From Wandonia sp964447015 (lineage in GTDB: Bacteria; Bacteroidota; Bacteroidia; Flavobacteriales_D; Crocinitomicaceae): a stretch of 22,586 nt of DNA. The notes beneath the pieces are model-generated. The model was not told where the DNA came from, ran no database searches, and saw only the letters and a list, made by a program, of their open reading frames with translations. Positions 1 to 7,073 of this stretch are shown one piece after another. Position 1 is the stretch's first letter, and every line of letters begins with the position of its first letter. The DNA lies in NCBI GenBank assembly GCA_964447015.1, contig CAYUQU010000054.1, positions 1 to 22,586 on the forward strand. Direction: 5' to 3'. The position numbers and the translations under genes are program-made.

Positions 1-182
1 CGAGACAAAACAAAGGAACGCTTTATTTCAACGATCTCTCAGGCAGAACAGCAAACGTCTATCCCATTGAGACCAGCACCACAAAAATTGACCTCATCAA
101 TTTAACTCCTGGAATCTATTTTGCCGTATTTGTTGATGAACAACATAATTTTGTTGGGCAGCAAAGGGTTGTTGTGAGGTGA
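1..182 (+). CDS. C-terminal fragment of a secreted protein with a T9SS type A sorting domain
   Basis: The reading frame is open from base 3 to a TGA at 180-182 and runs off the left edge, so only about 59 C-terminal residues are visible. They contain LYFNDLSGRTANVY, then IDLINLTPGIYFAVF, and end in GQQRVVVR. This is the usual pattern of the short beta-sandwich tail (Por secretion system C-terminal, type A) that directs proteins through the type IX secretion system: a ..DLSGR.. strand, a ..I.L..L.PGIY.. strand, and a basic last strand ending in ..R. In that family the tail is recognised at the outer membrane and removed as the passenger is released or anchored. The passenger lies outside the window, so its function is unknown. 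Identification rests on pattern only. Confidence 0.75.
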   Translation, partial: RQNKGTLYFNDLSGRTANVYPIETSTTKIDLINLTPGIYFAVFVDEQHNFVGQQRVVVR

Positions 183-239
183 GTAGGGTTCTGTAAAACT
201 GATCGTTTTTAGATTGCAATTGATTCTGTTTTTACAAAT

Positions 240-268
240 GAGTTCTCTGCACTTTTCATAGAGAATTC
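240..268. repeat. Imperfect inverted repeat between convergent genes
   Basis: GAGTTCTCT at 240-248 faces AGAGAATTC at 260-268, giving nine pairs (one G-U in RNA) with an 11-base loop. It lies in the 128-base gap between two convergent genes, where a bidirectional terminator would be expected. Neither side has a clear U-tract, so the terminator role is only a guess. Confidence 0.3.
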
Positions 269-310
269 ATCTGCAACGATAAAAAATCTGACTCGCAATT
301 TAAGTGAAAA

Positions 311-1234
311 CTAATTTTCAGGGATATTTCGCAACCATTTCTCTTCAAACTCATTCCCATAAGGAAATTTAGAAAATGGTTTGAAACGCTCTTTATAAGT
401 TGTATCTTTTTGATCCATATAGGAATGAATCTTTGGTGGGTTAGCTAAAAAATAATGGGTTAACCATTGCTGAGGAATAACAGAAGACTGTATGTGGTTA
501 AAACTAAAAATACTGTCATTGTATACTAAGTCAATAGACTCATAAGTTCCAAACATCGAACTGATTCCATTATCTATTAACGTTTGCCTCTCTTCAATTA
601 AGCCATTTAAAAACTGTACAACTATTTCATAATCTTTAAGCGAAATTTGATGTAATACTATAGAATCACTAGCAAGATGTCCAGAGGACGTCATGATTTT
701 AACGAAGTTATTACTCACAAGCTCTATATCAACCATTCCTAACCTAGAACTCTGTGAACAATGTCTATAGTATGTGAATTCTTTAGGTAATTTATTTGGT
801 AAAAGACGAAAATATAGTGCTTTTGGCGCAAAAGAATAATCTGAAATAAGTGTAAACAAGAACACTTCATCTTCTGATTTGGAAATGGTATATTGAATAG
901 AGTCATGAAAAATAGAATAAAAATTATCTTCTATGTCATTTATCAAAGAGTAAATATCCATCAAACGAAACTGGATAGTGTCCCCCATCAATTTAGGATA
1001 ATGCCACAATTTATAATACAATTCAATATTCTCAACTGAGTCAGGAACTGGGAAAAAGCAAAAATAATCTTTCAAAGAATCGGGGTGTGTACCGATTTTT
1101 CCAATTCCAGTTAGTTGTTCGCTTAATGAAATAGCCGATTTATCTGCATCGATTTGAGAGTGTTTTGGATTACATCCGATGATGAGGAATATGAAGAGAA
1201 AGAAAATAAGGCAATGTATAAGGTTCAATTGCAT
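311..1234 (-). CDS. Predicted lipoprotein of unknown function (307 aa)
   Basis: The protein begins with a short hydrophobic helix (residues 5-20) followed by a lipobox, LIIGC, with Cys21 as the predicted lipidation site. It should therefore be exported and anchored to a membrane, in this phylum often the outer membrane. Beyond the signal I recognise no domain. The mature part is hydrophilic, rich in aromatic and charged residues, with no tandem repeats or metal-binding cluster, and ends in EKWLRNIPEN. The ATG at 1234 is placed directly before the signal peptide, which supports the start. It stands alone: the tRNA upstream is closed by its own terminator and the next gene downstream is convergent. 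No convincing promoter of the Bacteroidota type was seen in the 47 bases between the start and the large palindrome. Confidence 0.75.
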   Translation of the reverse strand: MQLNLIHCLIFFLFIFLIIGCNPKHSQIDADKSAISLSEQLTGIGKIGTHPDSLKDYFCFFPVPDSVENIELYYKLWHYPKLMGDTIQFRLMDIYSLINDIEDNFYSIFHDSIQYTISKSEDEVFLFTLISDYSFAPKALYFRLLPNKLPKEFTYYRHCSQSSRLGMVDIELVSNNFVKIMTSSGHLASDSIVLHQISLKDYEIVVQFLNGLIEERQTLIDNGISSMFGTYESIDLVYNDSIFSFNHIQSSVIPQQWLTHYFLANPPKIHSYMDQKDTTYKERFKPFSKFPYGNEFEEKWLRNIPEN

Positions 1235-1281
1235 ATGAAGAATAAAAAACCAAGTTAAGAAATAAAATTGAAAAATTGCTA

Positions 1282-1337
1282 TCGTTTTAAATATTGTAGG
1301 GACGCACGGCCGTGCGTCCCTACAATATTTAAAACGA
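1282..1337. repeat. Perfect 56-bp palindrome (REP/MITE-like)
   Basis: Bases 1282-1309 are the exact reverse complement of 1310-1337: 28 paired positions with no loop. The core (about 1298-1321) is GC-rich, built on GGGACGCACGG followed by its complement. The outer part of each arm is AT-rich (TTTTAAATATT type). It sits between the terminator of the initiator tRNA and the start of the lipoprotein gene. Similar GGGACGCACGG-centred palindromes are, from memory, scattered through many bacterial genomes as REP-like interspersed repeats; I could not check copy number here. It could extrude as a cruciform or form a very stable hairpin in RNA. Confidence 0.9.
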
Positions 1338-1361
1338 CCCTATAACATTTAATAAAACAAA

Positions 1362-1390
1362 AAAAGGTTGTCAAAACTTGACAACCTTTT
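1362..1390 (-). terminator. Rho-independent terminator of the tRNA-fMet transcript
   Basis: AAAAGGTTGTCAA (1362-1374) pairs perfectly with TTGACAACCTTTT (1378-1390) around a three-base loop. Read on the minus strand, the stem ends in U residues and is followed by a T-rich stretch. It begins nine bases after the tRNA 3' end. Confidence 0.85.
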
Positions 1391-1398
1391 CTCTTTAG

Positions 1399-1471
<73 letters not shown>

Positions 1472-1536
1472 ATATTATAATGCGTTTATATCTCTTTTTA
1501 TTCCCTAATTGATGCCGCTGCACCTAAACGGGAGTG

Positions 1537-1567
1537 CAAATATAGCGACTATAAAGTGTTCTTGCAA
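1537..1567 (-). promoter_or_regulatory. Vegetative promoter of the initiator tRNA
   Basis: On the minus strand, TTG (1567-1565), 20 bases, then TATATTTG (1544-1537) matches the Bacteroidota primary-sigma consensus (TTG, about 19 bases, TAnnTTTG) exactly at the conserved positions. It lies about 65 bases before the mature tRNA 5' end, leaving a leader for RNase P to remove. Confidence 0.75.
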
Positions 1568-1615
1568 GAGAATTGAAAAAAATGTGTTTGATAAAATATT
1601 TTCTTCATTTACAAA

Positions 1616-1649
1616 AACACCCCTGCAGCCAAATTTCTACAGGGGTGTT
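1616..1649 (-). terminator. Terminator of the receiver-only regulator gene
   Basis: AACACCCCTG (1616-1625) pairs with CAGGGGTGTT (1640-1649). On the minus strand the hairpin follows the stop codon of the response regulator by 28 bases and is followed by TTTTTGT. Confidence 0.8.
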
Positions 1650-1677
1650 ATTCGAACTAAACTAAAACAAGCGCCTT

Positions 1678-2118
1678 TTAATTCTTAAATACGTTGTTGA
1701 TTCCTAACTTCTTAATTAATAATCCTTGAATTAATTTTGTCAGTCTACTGATCATTTTTTCATCTTTCGCTACAAATCCTTTTACTCGATTATTTAGGAA
1801 GACGGAGACTCTTTCGACCGTGGTTTCTCCTGAGATTACTATTACATCACAAGTTCGGTTTAGCAGCTCCAACTCGCGCAAGACATCGAGTCCCTGCATG
1901 TGTTTTCCTCCTGCAGATCTAGGTAAAACCAAATCAATGATGAGTATATCAATTGAATCGTTGATTTCTAAAAGTGCCTCAAACCCTGTCGTGAAACGCT
2001 TTGTGATAAATTCACAGTCTGCAAAAAGCTCGTCTTTCGCTATACTATTAAGACTTTGCTCAAGTAATCTGTCAAAATAAGGATCATCTTCTATTGTTAT
2101 GATTTTTATAGTTTTCAT
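1678..2118 (-). CDS. Single-domain (receiver-only) response regulator
   Basis: The 146 residues form one CheY-like receiver and nothing more. The acidic pocket is E10-D11-D12, the phospho-acceptor is D62 in LIIDLVLP, the switch residue is S96 in VISGE, and the invariant lysine is K118. There is no DNA-binding or enzymatic output domain; the last 25 residues continue helix 5. Such proteins act as phosphate sinks or shuttles in phosphorelays, or by protein-protein contact. It sits 130 bases downstream of the NtrC-type regulator gene, but a hairpin lies between them and it has its own promoter-like element (2145-2158) of the same form as those at the kinase and the porin gene. I infer that it belongs to the same regulon. 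The loop after D62 (RSAGGKHMQ) is longer than in typical CheY. The direct partner cannot be read from the sequence. Confidence 0.9.
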   Translation of the reverse strand: MKTIKIITIEDDPYFDRLLEQSLNSIAKDELFADCEFITKRFTTGFEALLEINDSIDILIIDLVLPRSAGGKHMQGLDVLRELELLNRTCDVIVISGETTVERVSVFLNNRVKGFVAKDEKMISRLTKLIQGLLIKKLGINNVFKN

Positions 2119-2144
2119 TCTTGCTTGTTTTGAATTAACATGTT

Positions 2145-2158
2145 CAAACGAAACGCCA
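2145..2158 (-). promoter_or_regulatory. Putative sigma-54-type promoter of the receiver-only regulator
   Basis: The minus strand reads TGG (2158-2156), eight bases, TTG (2147-2145), then AA. This is the -24/-12 geometry of sigma-54 promoters (TGGCACG-N4-TTGC), with A in place of the -12 C. The element lies 26 bases before the ATG, like the two related sites at the kinase and porin genes. A weaker vegetative alternative overlaps just upstream: TTG at 2186-2184, 17 bases, TATGTTTT. Confidence 0.45.
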
Positions 2159-2204
2159 AAAACATAACAAACTGATTACGTGACAACTAAAATAAATGAG
2201 GTTT

Positions 2205-2233
2205 AAAAAGTGTTTCATAATGAAACACTTTTT
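2205..2233 (-). terminator. Terminator after the NtrC-type regulator
   Basis: AAAAAGTGTTTCA (2205-2217) and TGAAACACTTTTT (2221-2233) form a perfect 13-bp stem with a TAA loop, starting 15 bases after the regulator's stop codon. It should separate the kinase-regulator operon from the downstream receiver gene. Confidence 0.8.
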
Positions 2234-2248
2234 TCTATTCTGAAAACA

Positions 2249-3595
2249 TTATTCTACCTCTTTCAACATCCGGTAGATGGTTGTTCTACCCACATCCAAT
2301 ACTTTAGCCACTTTAGTGATATCATTATTGTATTTATCCAAGAAATGTTGGACGATATCGATTGAATATTCACGTAGTGTCTTTTCTTTACTCAACAATT
2401 GCTTGACATCTGTTGTAGATTGAATATTAATGTGCGATGCTTGGATGATATCACTATCTGTTAAAACAGTTGCTAATTCGATTACAGATCGGAGTTCGCG
2501 AATATTACCAGGCCAATAATAATTAAGAATTTTATTTTTTGCTTCTTCAGAAAACACCTTTTCAGCAAATTCATTCTCCTTTACAAATTCTTTCAGAAAA
2601 TGGTTAGCAAGAAGTAATGCGTCCTGTTCTCGTTCACGCAATGGTGGTAAAATGATGTTTAACCCGAATAATCGGTAATACAAGTCTTCCCGGAAATTTC
2701 CATTTTTCACCTCTTCGAGTAAATTTCGATGTGTCGCACAAATAATTCTACAGTCAACTTTTATAATCTCGTTACTCCCCAGTCGACTTACTTCTCGCTC
2801 TTGTAGGACACGCAATAGTTTAGATTGAATGGGTAAAGGCATCTCTCCTATTTCGTCTAAAAACAAGGTTCCTCCGTTTGCTTCTTCAAACTTACCAATT
2901 CGGCGAGCATGTGCATTGGTAAACGCTCCTTTTTCAAAACCGAACAACTCACTTTCAATCAGTTCTGTTGGAATTGCAGCCATGTTAACAGCTACAAAGT
3001 TATTCTCTTTTTTCTTGGAGGCGTAGTGAATTGATTTGGCCAACACATCCTTTCCTGTTCCCGTTTCACCGTTTATCACGACAGAGATATTCGAACTCAC
3101 AGCTTTTTCGGCTAAGCTTAATGCCTCTTTAAGTGCAGCAGATTTGCCAATAATTGCTTTTGAGAAATCGTGACGCTTTACAACCTCTTTTTTCAGCTCT
3201 GCAATCTCACTTTTAAGAGCACGTTTCTCATCAATATTTTGAATTGATTTGAATAACACGTTCTTCATTTCCGTGTTCTTGACAAGATAATCAGCGGCAC
3301 CGCTTCTCATTAAATCGATTGCCGTTTCCACATCATCTTGCTCAGAAATGATTAGCACATCTACGCTTTCGTTTGCCTCGAGGACTTGCTTCATCAATTT
3401 ATCACCCATTATATCTGGGAGGCGATAATCAATGCTTACAATGTCTGGTCGAAACTTATCAAAGTCTGTCAGAAAAGTTTTACCATTTGCATATCCTTTC
3501 ACTTCATACTCAGGAATAAGTCCAATTATATGACATAAATATTTATTGAACCATTCGTTGTCTTCGACAACTGCAATTTTTAAATTCGAATTCAT
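2249..3595 (-). CDS. NtrC-family sigma-54-dependent response regulator
   Basis: The 448-residue protein has the three-domain NtrC layout. Residues 5-120 are a receiver with E11-D12, phospho-acceptor D56 in VSIDYRLPD, S84 and K106. Residues about 145-380 are the AAA+ sigma-54 interaction domain, with Walker A GETGTGKD (176-183), Walker B GGTLFLDEIGE (241-251) and the sigma-54 contact loop GAFTNA (223-228), a variant of the usual GAFTGA. Residues about 405-448 are a Fis-type helix-turn-helix (DITKVAKVLDVGRTTIYRML). Such proteins oligomerise on phosphorylation, bind upstream enhancers and use ATP to open sigma-54 promoters. The start codon overlaps the kinase stop (ATGA, 3592-3595), so the pair is translationally coupled and the kinase is the obvious phosphate donor. 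Likely targets are the sigma-54-like promoters at 5974, 6221 and 2145. Confidence 0.96.
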   Translation of the reverse strand: MNSNLKIAVVEDNEWFNKYLCHIIGLIPEYEVKGYANGKTFLTDFDKFRPDIVSIDYRLPDIMGDKLMKQVLEANESVDVLIISEQDDVETAIDLMRSGAADYLVKNTEMKNVLFKSIQNIDEKRALKSEIAELKKEVVKRHDFSKAIIGKSAALKEALSLAEKAVSSNISVVINGETGTGKDVLAKSIHYASKKKENNFVAVNMAAIPTELIESELFGFEKGAFTNAHARRIGKFEEANGGTLFLDEIGEMPLPIQSKLLRVLQEREVSRLGSNEIIKVDCRIICATHRNLLEEVKNGNFREDLYYRLFGLNIILPPLREREQDALLLANHFLKEFVKENEFAEKVFSEEAKNKILNYYWPGNIRELRSVIELATVLTDSDIIQASHINIQSTTDVKQLLSKEKTLREYSIDIVQHFLDKYNNDITKVAKVLDVGRTTIYRMLKEVE

Positions 3596-5946
3596 ATTTT
3601 AGATTTCAATTCGTTTATTTTGTCTTGAACCATACGTCTCACAGATTTATACTCCTCATCCACTTCTATCATTATTGAACGCAACTCACTCCATTGAAGT
3701 TTCTTTATTGCATACTCTTCTAACTTTTTCAAATGAGCATACAATGTTTTGGCTCCAATATGTTTATTCGGAGAGGCTATTTGATGAGCTACTTCTCGAA
3801 TTTGATTTAAATCTTGATCCTTGAATGCTTGATCCAACTTATCTATTCCTTCTCCAGTTGTTTTCAAGAAAATTTCTAAGAGTTCAAGCACAAAATCACT
3901 TTTACCATTGCTCAACGATTCCAGTTCAGTAAAGTCAAGTTTCTCACCCCAAAAGATTTGGTATTTGGCTGGAAGTACATTTTGCAGAATCTTCATCAGT
4001 CTTGATTCTGTATATGGCTTGTTGATAAATGCGACCATTCCAGCACCTATCGCATCTGCTTTTTCCTCTCCAGACACCGTAGCTGAAACACCGATTACCG
4101 GTATGGAGCGAATCACCTCGTCATCGCAATCTTTGAGCATTCGCGTTGCCATTACACCATTTGTTCTCGGCATTCTTAAGTCCATCAAAATCACATCAAT
4201 TTTATTAGACAGCACATAATCCAATACCTCACTACCATCTGATAATTCGTGAATTCTTGCATTTCTTCTGGTTAATATAGTGCGTAAAAGTTTTCTATTA
4301 AACTCATTATCGTCGACAATCAGAACAGATAAATTGGAGAGATTGAGATTGGAGAAGTCAACCTGTTTCATTTCATTAACAGCATCGCCTTCTTCAACTA
4401 TTTCAACCGGGAGAACAACGATGAATTCAGAACCTTCTCCTAACTCACTTTGCACAGAAATACTACCTCCAAATAAGTCGACAATGCGTTTAGTAATCGA
4501 CAAACCTAAACCTGACCCTCCATATTTTCGGAATGTTTCAGAACTTGCCTGAACAAACATATCAAACACATGGCGTTGTTGTGATTGATCAATACCAATC
4601 CCCTTATCTTTTACACTAATCACCAGTTCAGCATAATCCGATTGCAGTTCCTGCACAGATAAATGCACATTCACTGTTTCATTTTCAGTAAATTTAACTG
4701 CATTCCCCACCAAATTCAATAGAATCTGTCTCATACGAGAAGGATCGCTCACCACCCAGTTTGGCACATTTTCTTCACAAGAAATTTCAATTGTATTACC
4801 ACGTTCTTTAGCTTTGCCTTTCAGCATACCACAAGCGTCTTCAACCACTAATTTTGGATTGAACCCAAATAATTCGAGCTTCATGGCTCCTTGTTCCAAA
4901 GAAGAGAAATCAAGTATTTCGTTAATTATATGCAACAAGTGGTCTGAACTTTTCTTAATTACCACAATTTCTTCAAAAATTTCAGGAGGAAGCTCTCGCT
5001 TAAGAAGTTCATCTGAGAACCCCGCAATAGCATTCATCGGAGTTCGAATTTCATGACTCATATTTGCCATAAAATCTTCTCTTGTTTTTGCCAATTTCTC
5101 TGCATTTTGCTTTGCCTCTTCTAAAGCTTTCTTAGATTCTTTTGACCTCTTTTGATATTGCATAATCAATAGTACAAGAAGCACCATTAACAAAGCTGTA
5201 AAAATTGAAAATGCTGTAATCAATGTTTTTACTTCTTCTGCTTGTTTCTCAGCGTCACTACCTTTTTCGAGAGTTAATGCTTTCTTTTTACTTGAAAGTT
5301 CATTTACAATCTGCGATAGATCATCACTTACTTGAACCAAAGCAGCATGAATCCAAGCATAGTCTTGTTCGCGCTTGCTCACTACATTTTTTAAATCACC
5401 ACTTAATTTAGAAAAGACACTACCTGCCTGAGTTTCATATTCTTCCTTAACCTTTTGTTGCCCTACAATCCGTTTCTTCTCACCCTTGACAACAGGTATC
5501 GCAGATAAGTCAGACTCAAGTTGTTTTAGTACTCCTTGATAATTAGGGAGTAAATCGTAAGTTAATAGAGAATCAAGTAACACTCTCTTTTCTAAAGCAC
5601 GGTCCGAAATGCTTTTCATTAAAATTGAAATCTCTTTGTTTTCATGTCCCTTAAGCAACGCATCCGTCATTGAATCGATTGAGAGTGATGCCTTATGATA
5701 ATTATAGTAATAAACCGAATCAGAATAAAGTTTGTACGACAATAGTGCAGTCTCGGCATTTGCAAATTCATCTTGAATTTTGACAGCAGTCATGATTTCG
5801 CTGTCTGATTTTGCTTCAGTCATTACTTCATTAAGTAAACCTGATAAATAGCGGTTTGAAATAATCCCAACCATTATCACTCCACACAACCCTATCGCTA
5901 TAAGTAGAATGATTTTATTCGATGTTTGTTTTCCTTTAAATGTCAT
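3592..5946 (-). CDS. Hybrid sensor histidine kinase with receiver and Hpt domains
   Basis: With the start used here (784 aa) the layout is: membrane helix 10-31; a roughly 210-residue, mostly helical extracytoplasmic sensor segment; membrane helix about 243-264; a short coiled-coil linker; a HisKA domain with His298 in MSHEIRTPMNAI; an ATPase domain with N-box NLVGNAVKF (about 411-419), DKGIGI and GGSGLGLS; a receiver (540-655) with D545-D546, phospho-acceptor D589 in ILMDLRMP and K643; and a C-terminal Hpt domain with His721 in VAHQIASPNKHIGA. This is a complete His-Asp-His relay whose final acceptor should be the NtrC-type regulator encoded directly downstream (four-base overlap). The sensor segment has no domain I can name, so the signal is unknown. 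An in-frame ATG at 5967 adds seven residues, but it lies upstream of the predicted transcription start, so I prefer 5946. Confidence 0.95.
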   Translation of the reverse strand: MTFKGKQTSNKIILLIAIGLCGVIMVGIISNRYLSGLLNEVMTEAKSDSEIMTAVKIQDEFANAETALLSYKLYSDSVYYYNYHKASLSIDSMTDALLKGHENKEISILMKSISDRALEKRVLLDSLLTYDLLPNYQGVLKQLESDLSAIPVVKGEKKRIVGQQKVKEEYETQAGSVFSKLSGDLKNVVSKREQDYAWIHAALVQVSDDLSQIVNELSSKKKALTLEKGSDAEKQAEEVKTLITAFSIFTALLMVLLVLLIMQYQKRSKESKKALEEAKQNAEKLAKTREDFMANMSHEIRTPMNAIAGFSDELLKRELPPEIFEEIVVIKKSSDHLLHIINEILDFSSLEQGAMKLELFGFNPKLVVEDACGMLKGKAKERGNTIEISCEENVPNWVVSDPSRMRQILLNLVGNAVKFTENETVNVHLSVQELQSDYAELVISVKDKGIGIDQSQQRHVFDMFVQASSETFRKYGGSGLGLSITKRIVDLFGGSISVQSELGEGSEFIVVLPVEIVEEGDAVNEMKQVDFSNLNLSNLSVLIVDDNEFNRKLLRTILTRRNARIHELSDGSEVLDYVLSNKIDVILMDLRMPRTNGVMATRMLKDCDDEVIRSIPVIGVSATVSGEEKADAIGAGMVAFINKPYTESRLMKILQNVLPAKYQIFWGEKLDFTELESLSNGKSDFVLELLEIFLKTTGEGIDKLDQAFKDQDLNQIREVAHQIASPNKHIGAKTLYAHLKKLEEYAIKKLQWSELRSIMIEVDEEYKSVRRMVQDKINELKSKI

Positions 5947-5973
5947 GATAATTGTTTTTACCTCCATTTATTT

Positions 5974-5987
5974 CAATAGTAGTACCA
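5974..5987 (-). promoter_or_regulatory. Putative sigma-54-type promoter of the kinase-regulator operon
   Basis: The minus strand reads TGG (5987-5985), TACTACTA, TTG (5976-5974), then AAATAA. The TGG-N8-TTG spacing equals the sigma-54 -24/-12 spacing; the -12 C is replaced by A. The divergent porin promoter has the same TGGTA-N6-TTGAAATAA string. Transcription would start near 5961, inside the first possible coding region, which favours translation from the ATG at 5946-5944. Confidence 0.5.
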
Positions 5988-6112
5988 CAATACCATCTTC
6001 GTTTTAAAATCATAAAAGCCCTGTATTTAATCAATTCATTTTCAATACTCATTATAAAAACTTTTATCTATAAACTACTAAACACCTAAATGTAGTGAAA
6101 TAAATCTACTGT

Positions 6113-6144
6113 TCCAAATTGAAAATATTTGATCCAAATTGAAA
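6113..6144. promoter_or_regulatory. Direct repeat pair, candidate activator-binding (enhancer) sites
   Basis: TCCAAATTGAAA occurs at 6113-6124 and again at 6133-6144, exactly 20 bp apart (about two helical turns, same face). Each copy with its preceding base is close to dyad-symmetric, as expected for a dimeric Fis-type helix-turn-helix. The pair lies roughly 110-130 bp before the inferred porin start and 155-180 bp before the inferred kinase start, in the usual range for sigma-54 enhancers. Confidence 0.45.
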
Positions 6145-6220
6145 CATTAGATTAAAACTAATCCTTTTACACACATACTATCTATTTGTTTTATAGATAA
6201 TTAATCAAGTCGTTCTTTTT

Positions 6221-6234
6221 TGGTATACGCCTTG
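6221..6234 (+). promoter_or_regulatory. Putative sigma-54-type promoter of the outer-membrane barrel gene
   Basis: TGG (6221-6223), TATACGCC, TTG (6232-6234), then AAATAA: -24/-12 spacing with A at the -12 C position. It is 33 bases before the ATG. The flanking identity with the divergent kinase promoter (TGGTA at one end, TTGAAATAA at the other) argues for a common sigma factor and activator. Confidence 0.5.
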
Positions 6235-6267
6235 AAATAATTGAATTGAACACAAAAAAAAACAGTT

Positions 6268-6939
6268 ATGAAAACTTCAAAATTAAAATTAAAAATACTG
6301 CTATTGGGTGCTGCGTTCTTGTTTTCAACGACAATTTTAGGTCAAAATCAAGGATTTCACATTGGTCCAAGAGTAGGAATTGGGGCATCAGACATCAACA
6401 TTACAGATGTATCTGGAGAACGTCCTGGATTAAGTACTGCTGTGGGTATTACGACTATGTATAAATTTGCTCCATTCTTCGGGATTAGTGCTGATTTCCT
6501 CATGGATTATCGCTCTATGTATCGAAATGGCACTGGTTTTATTACCGATTTAGATGATTTTGGTCCTGCCGATTATGTGGACAGAACGAATATGATTTAT
6601 GCATCAATACCATTAACAGCAAACCTAAGTTTAGGTAACGAAAGATTTCGTGTTGGGTTTATGGCTGGTCCTAGTCTTAATCTTTTTATCTATGGTGATC
6701 AGAATAGGATTTATAATGATAGTGACCTTCGTCACCATGACGAACGAACTCGGTTGGACGATATTCACACTTTCAATCCTGGATTCTTGTATGGCGTTGG
6801 ATTTTATTCATCCACAAAAGAAGCAAACACTTTCTACATCGATTTCAGACACAGTTTTGGTGTGGAGAGAGTAGGTAGAATCAATAACAACAACGCCTAT
6901 ATCCAACAGGCCATGGTAAGTATCGGTTTATTGTTCTAA
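6268..6939 (+). CDS. Outer-membrane beta-barrel protein (porin-like family)
   Basis: The 223-residue product has a clear signal peptide (residues 1 to about 25, ending TTILGQ) and then alternating amphipathic strands rich in glycine and aromatics: HIGPRVGIGAS, LSTAVGITTMYKF, FGISADFLMDYRS, FRVGFMAGPSLNLFI, FLYGVGFYSS, FYIDFRHSFG. It ends in AMVSIGLLF, with the terminal phenylalanine favoured by the barrel-assembly machinery. This matches the small eight-to-ten-strand barrels often annotated as 'porin family' or 'outer membrane beta-barrel' in Bacteroidota; most have no known substrate. It is divergent from the two-component operon and shares its promoter type, so it is probably a direct target whose level changes with the kinase signal. 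A strong terminator follows. Function beyond barrel formation is not readable. Confidence 0.85.
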   Translation: MKTSKLKLKILLLGAAFLFSTTILGQNQGFHIGPRVGIGASDINITDVSGERPGLSTAVGITTMYKFAPFFGISADFLMDYRSMYRNGTGFITDLDDFGPADYVDRTNMIYASIPLTANLSLGNERFRVGFMAGPSLNLFIYGDQNRIYNDSDLRHHDERTRLDDIHTFNPGFLYGVGFYSSTKEANTFYIDFRHSFGVERVGRINNNNAYIQQAMVSIGLLF

Positions 6940-6962
6940 CGCTTTACATCTAACCACCTTCT

Positions 6963-7008
6963 AAAGGGTAATGAAGACAGGGATGAATTCCTTTATTCAT
7001 TGCCCTTT
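6963..7008 (+). terminator. Terminator of the barrel gene
   Basis: AAAGGGTAATGAA (6963-6975) pairs with TTCATTGCCCTTT (6996-7008), 13 positions with one G-U. It is followed by a run of T-rich sequence (TTCTTTTTATTT) and starts 24 bases after the stop codon. Confidence 0.85.
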
Positions 7009-7073
7009 TTCTTTTTATTTACATCAAAATGAACTTTTCATATTGCTTCTTGTACAGAGATAAAAAAAGTAAC

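Noticed and set aside
1282..1390. CRISPR-like arrangement of palindrome and hairpin
   Set aside because: The two structures differ in sequence, there is no repeated unit with spacers, and no cas gene is nearby.
6061..6200. Other short inverted repeats in the kinase-barrel intergenic region (for example ACTAC/GTAGT, ATCTAT/ATAGAT)
   Set aside because: Five to six pairs only, expected by chance at this base composition.
6246..6464. Small plus-strand frame overlapping the start of the barrel gene
   Set aside because: It starts with TTG, is in another frame from the barrel gene with its clear signal peptide, and has no recognisable product.
7029..7073. Upstream ATG of the DUF4139 gene
   Set aside because: It would place 15 polar and aromatic residues in front of a perfect signal peptide that begins at 7074.
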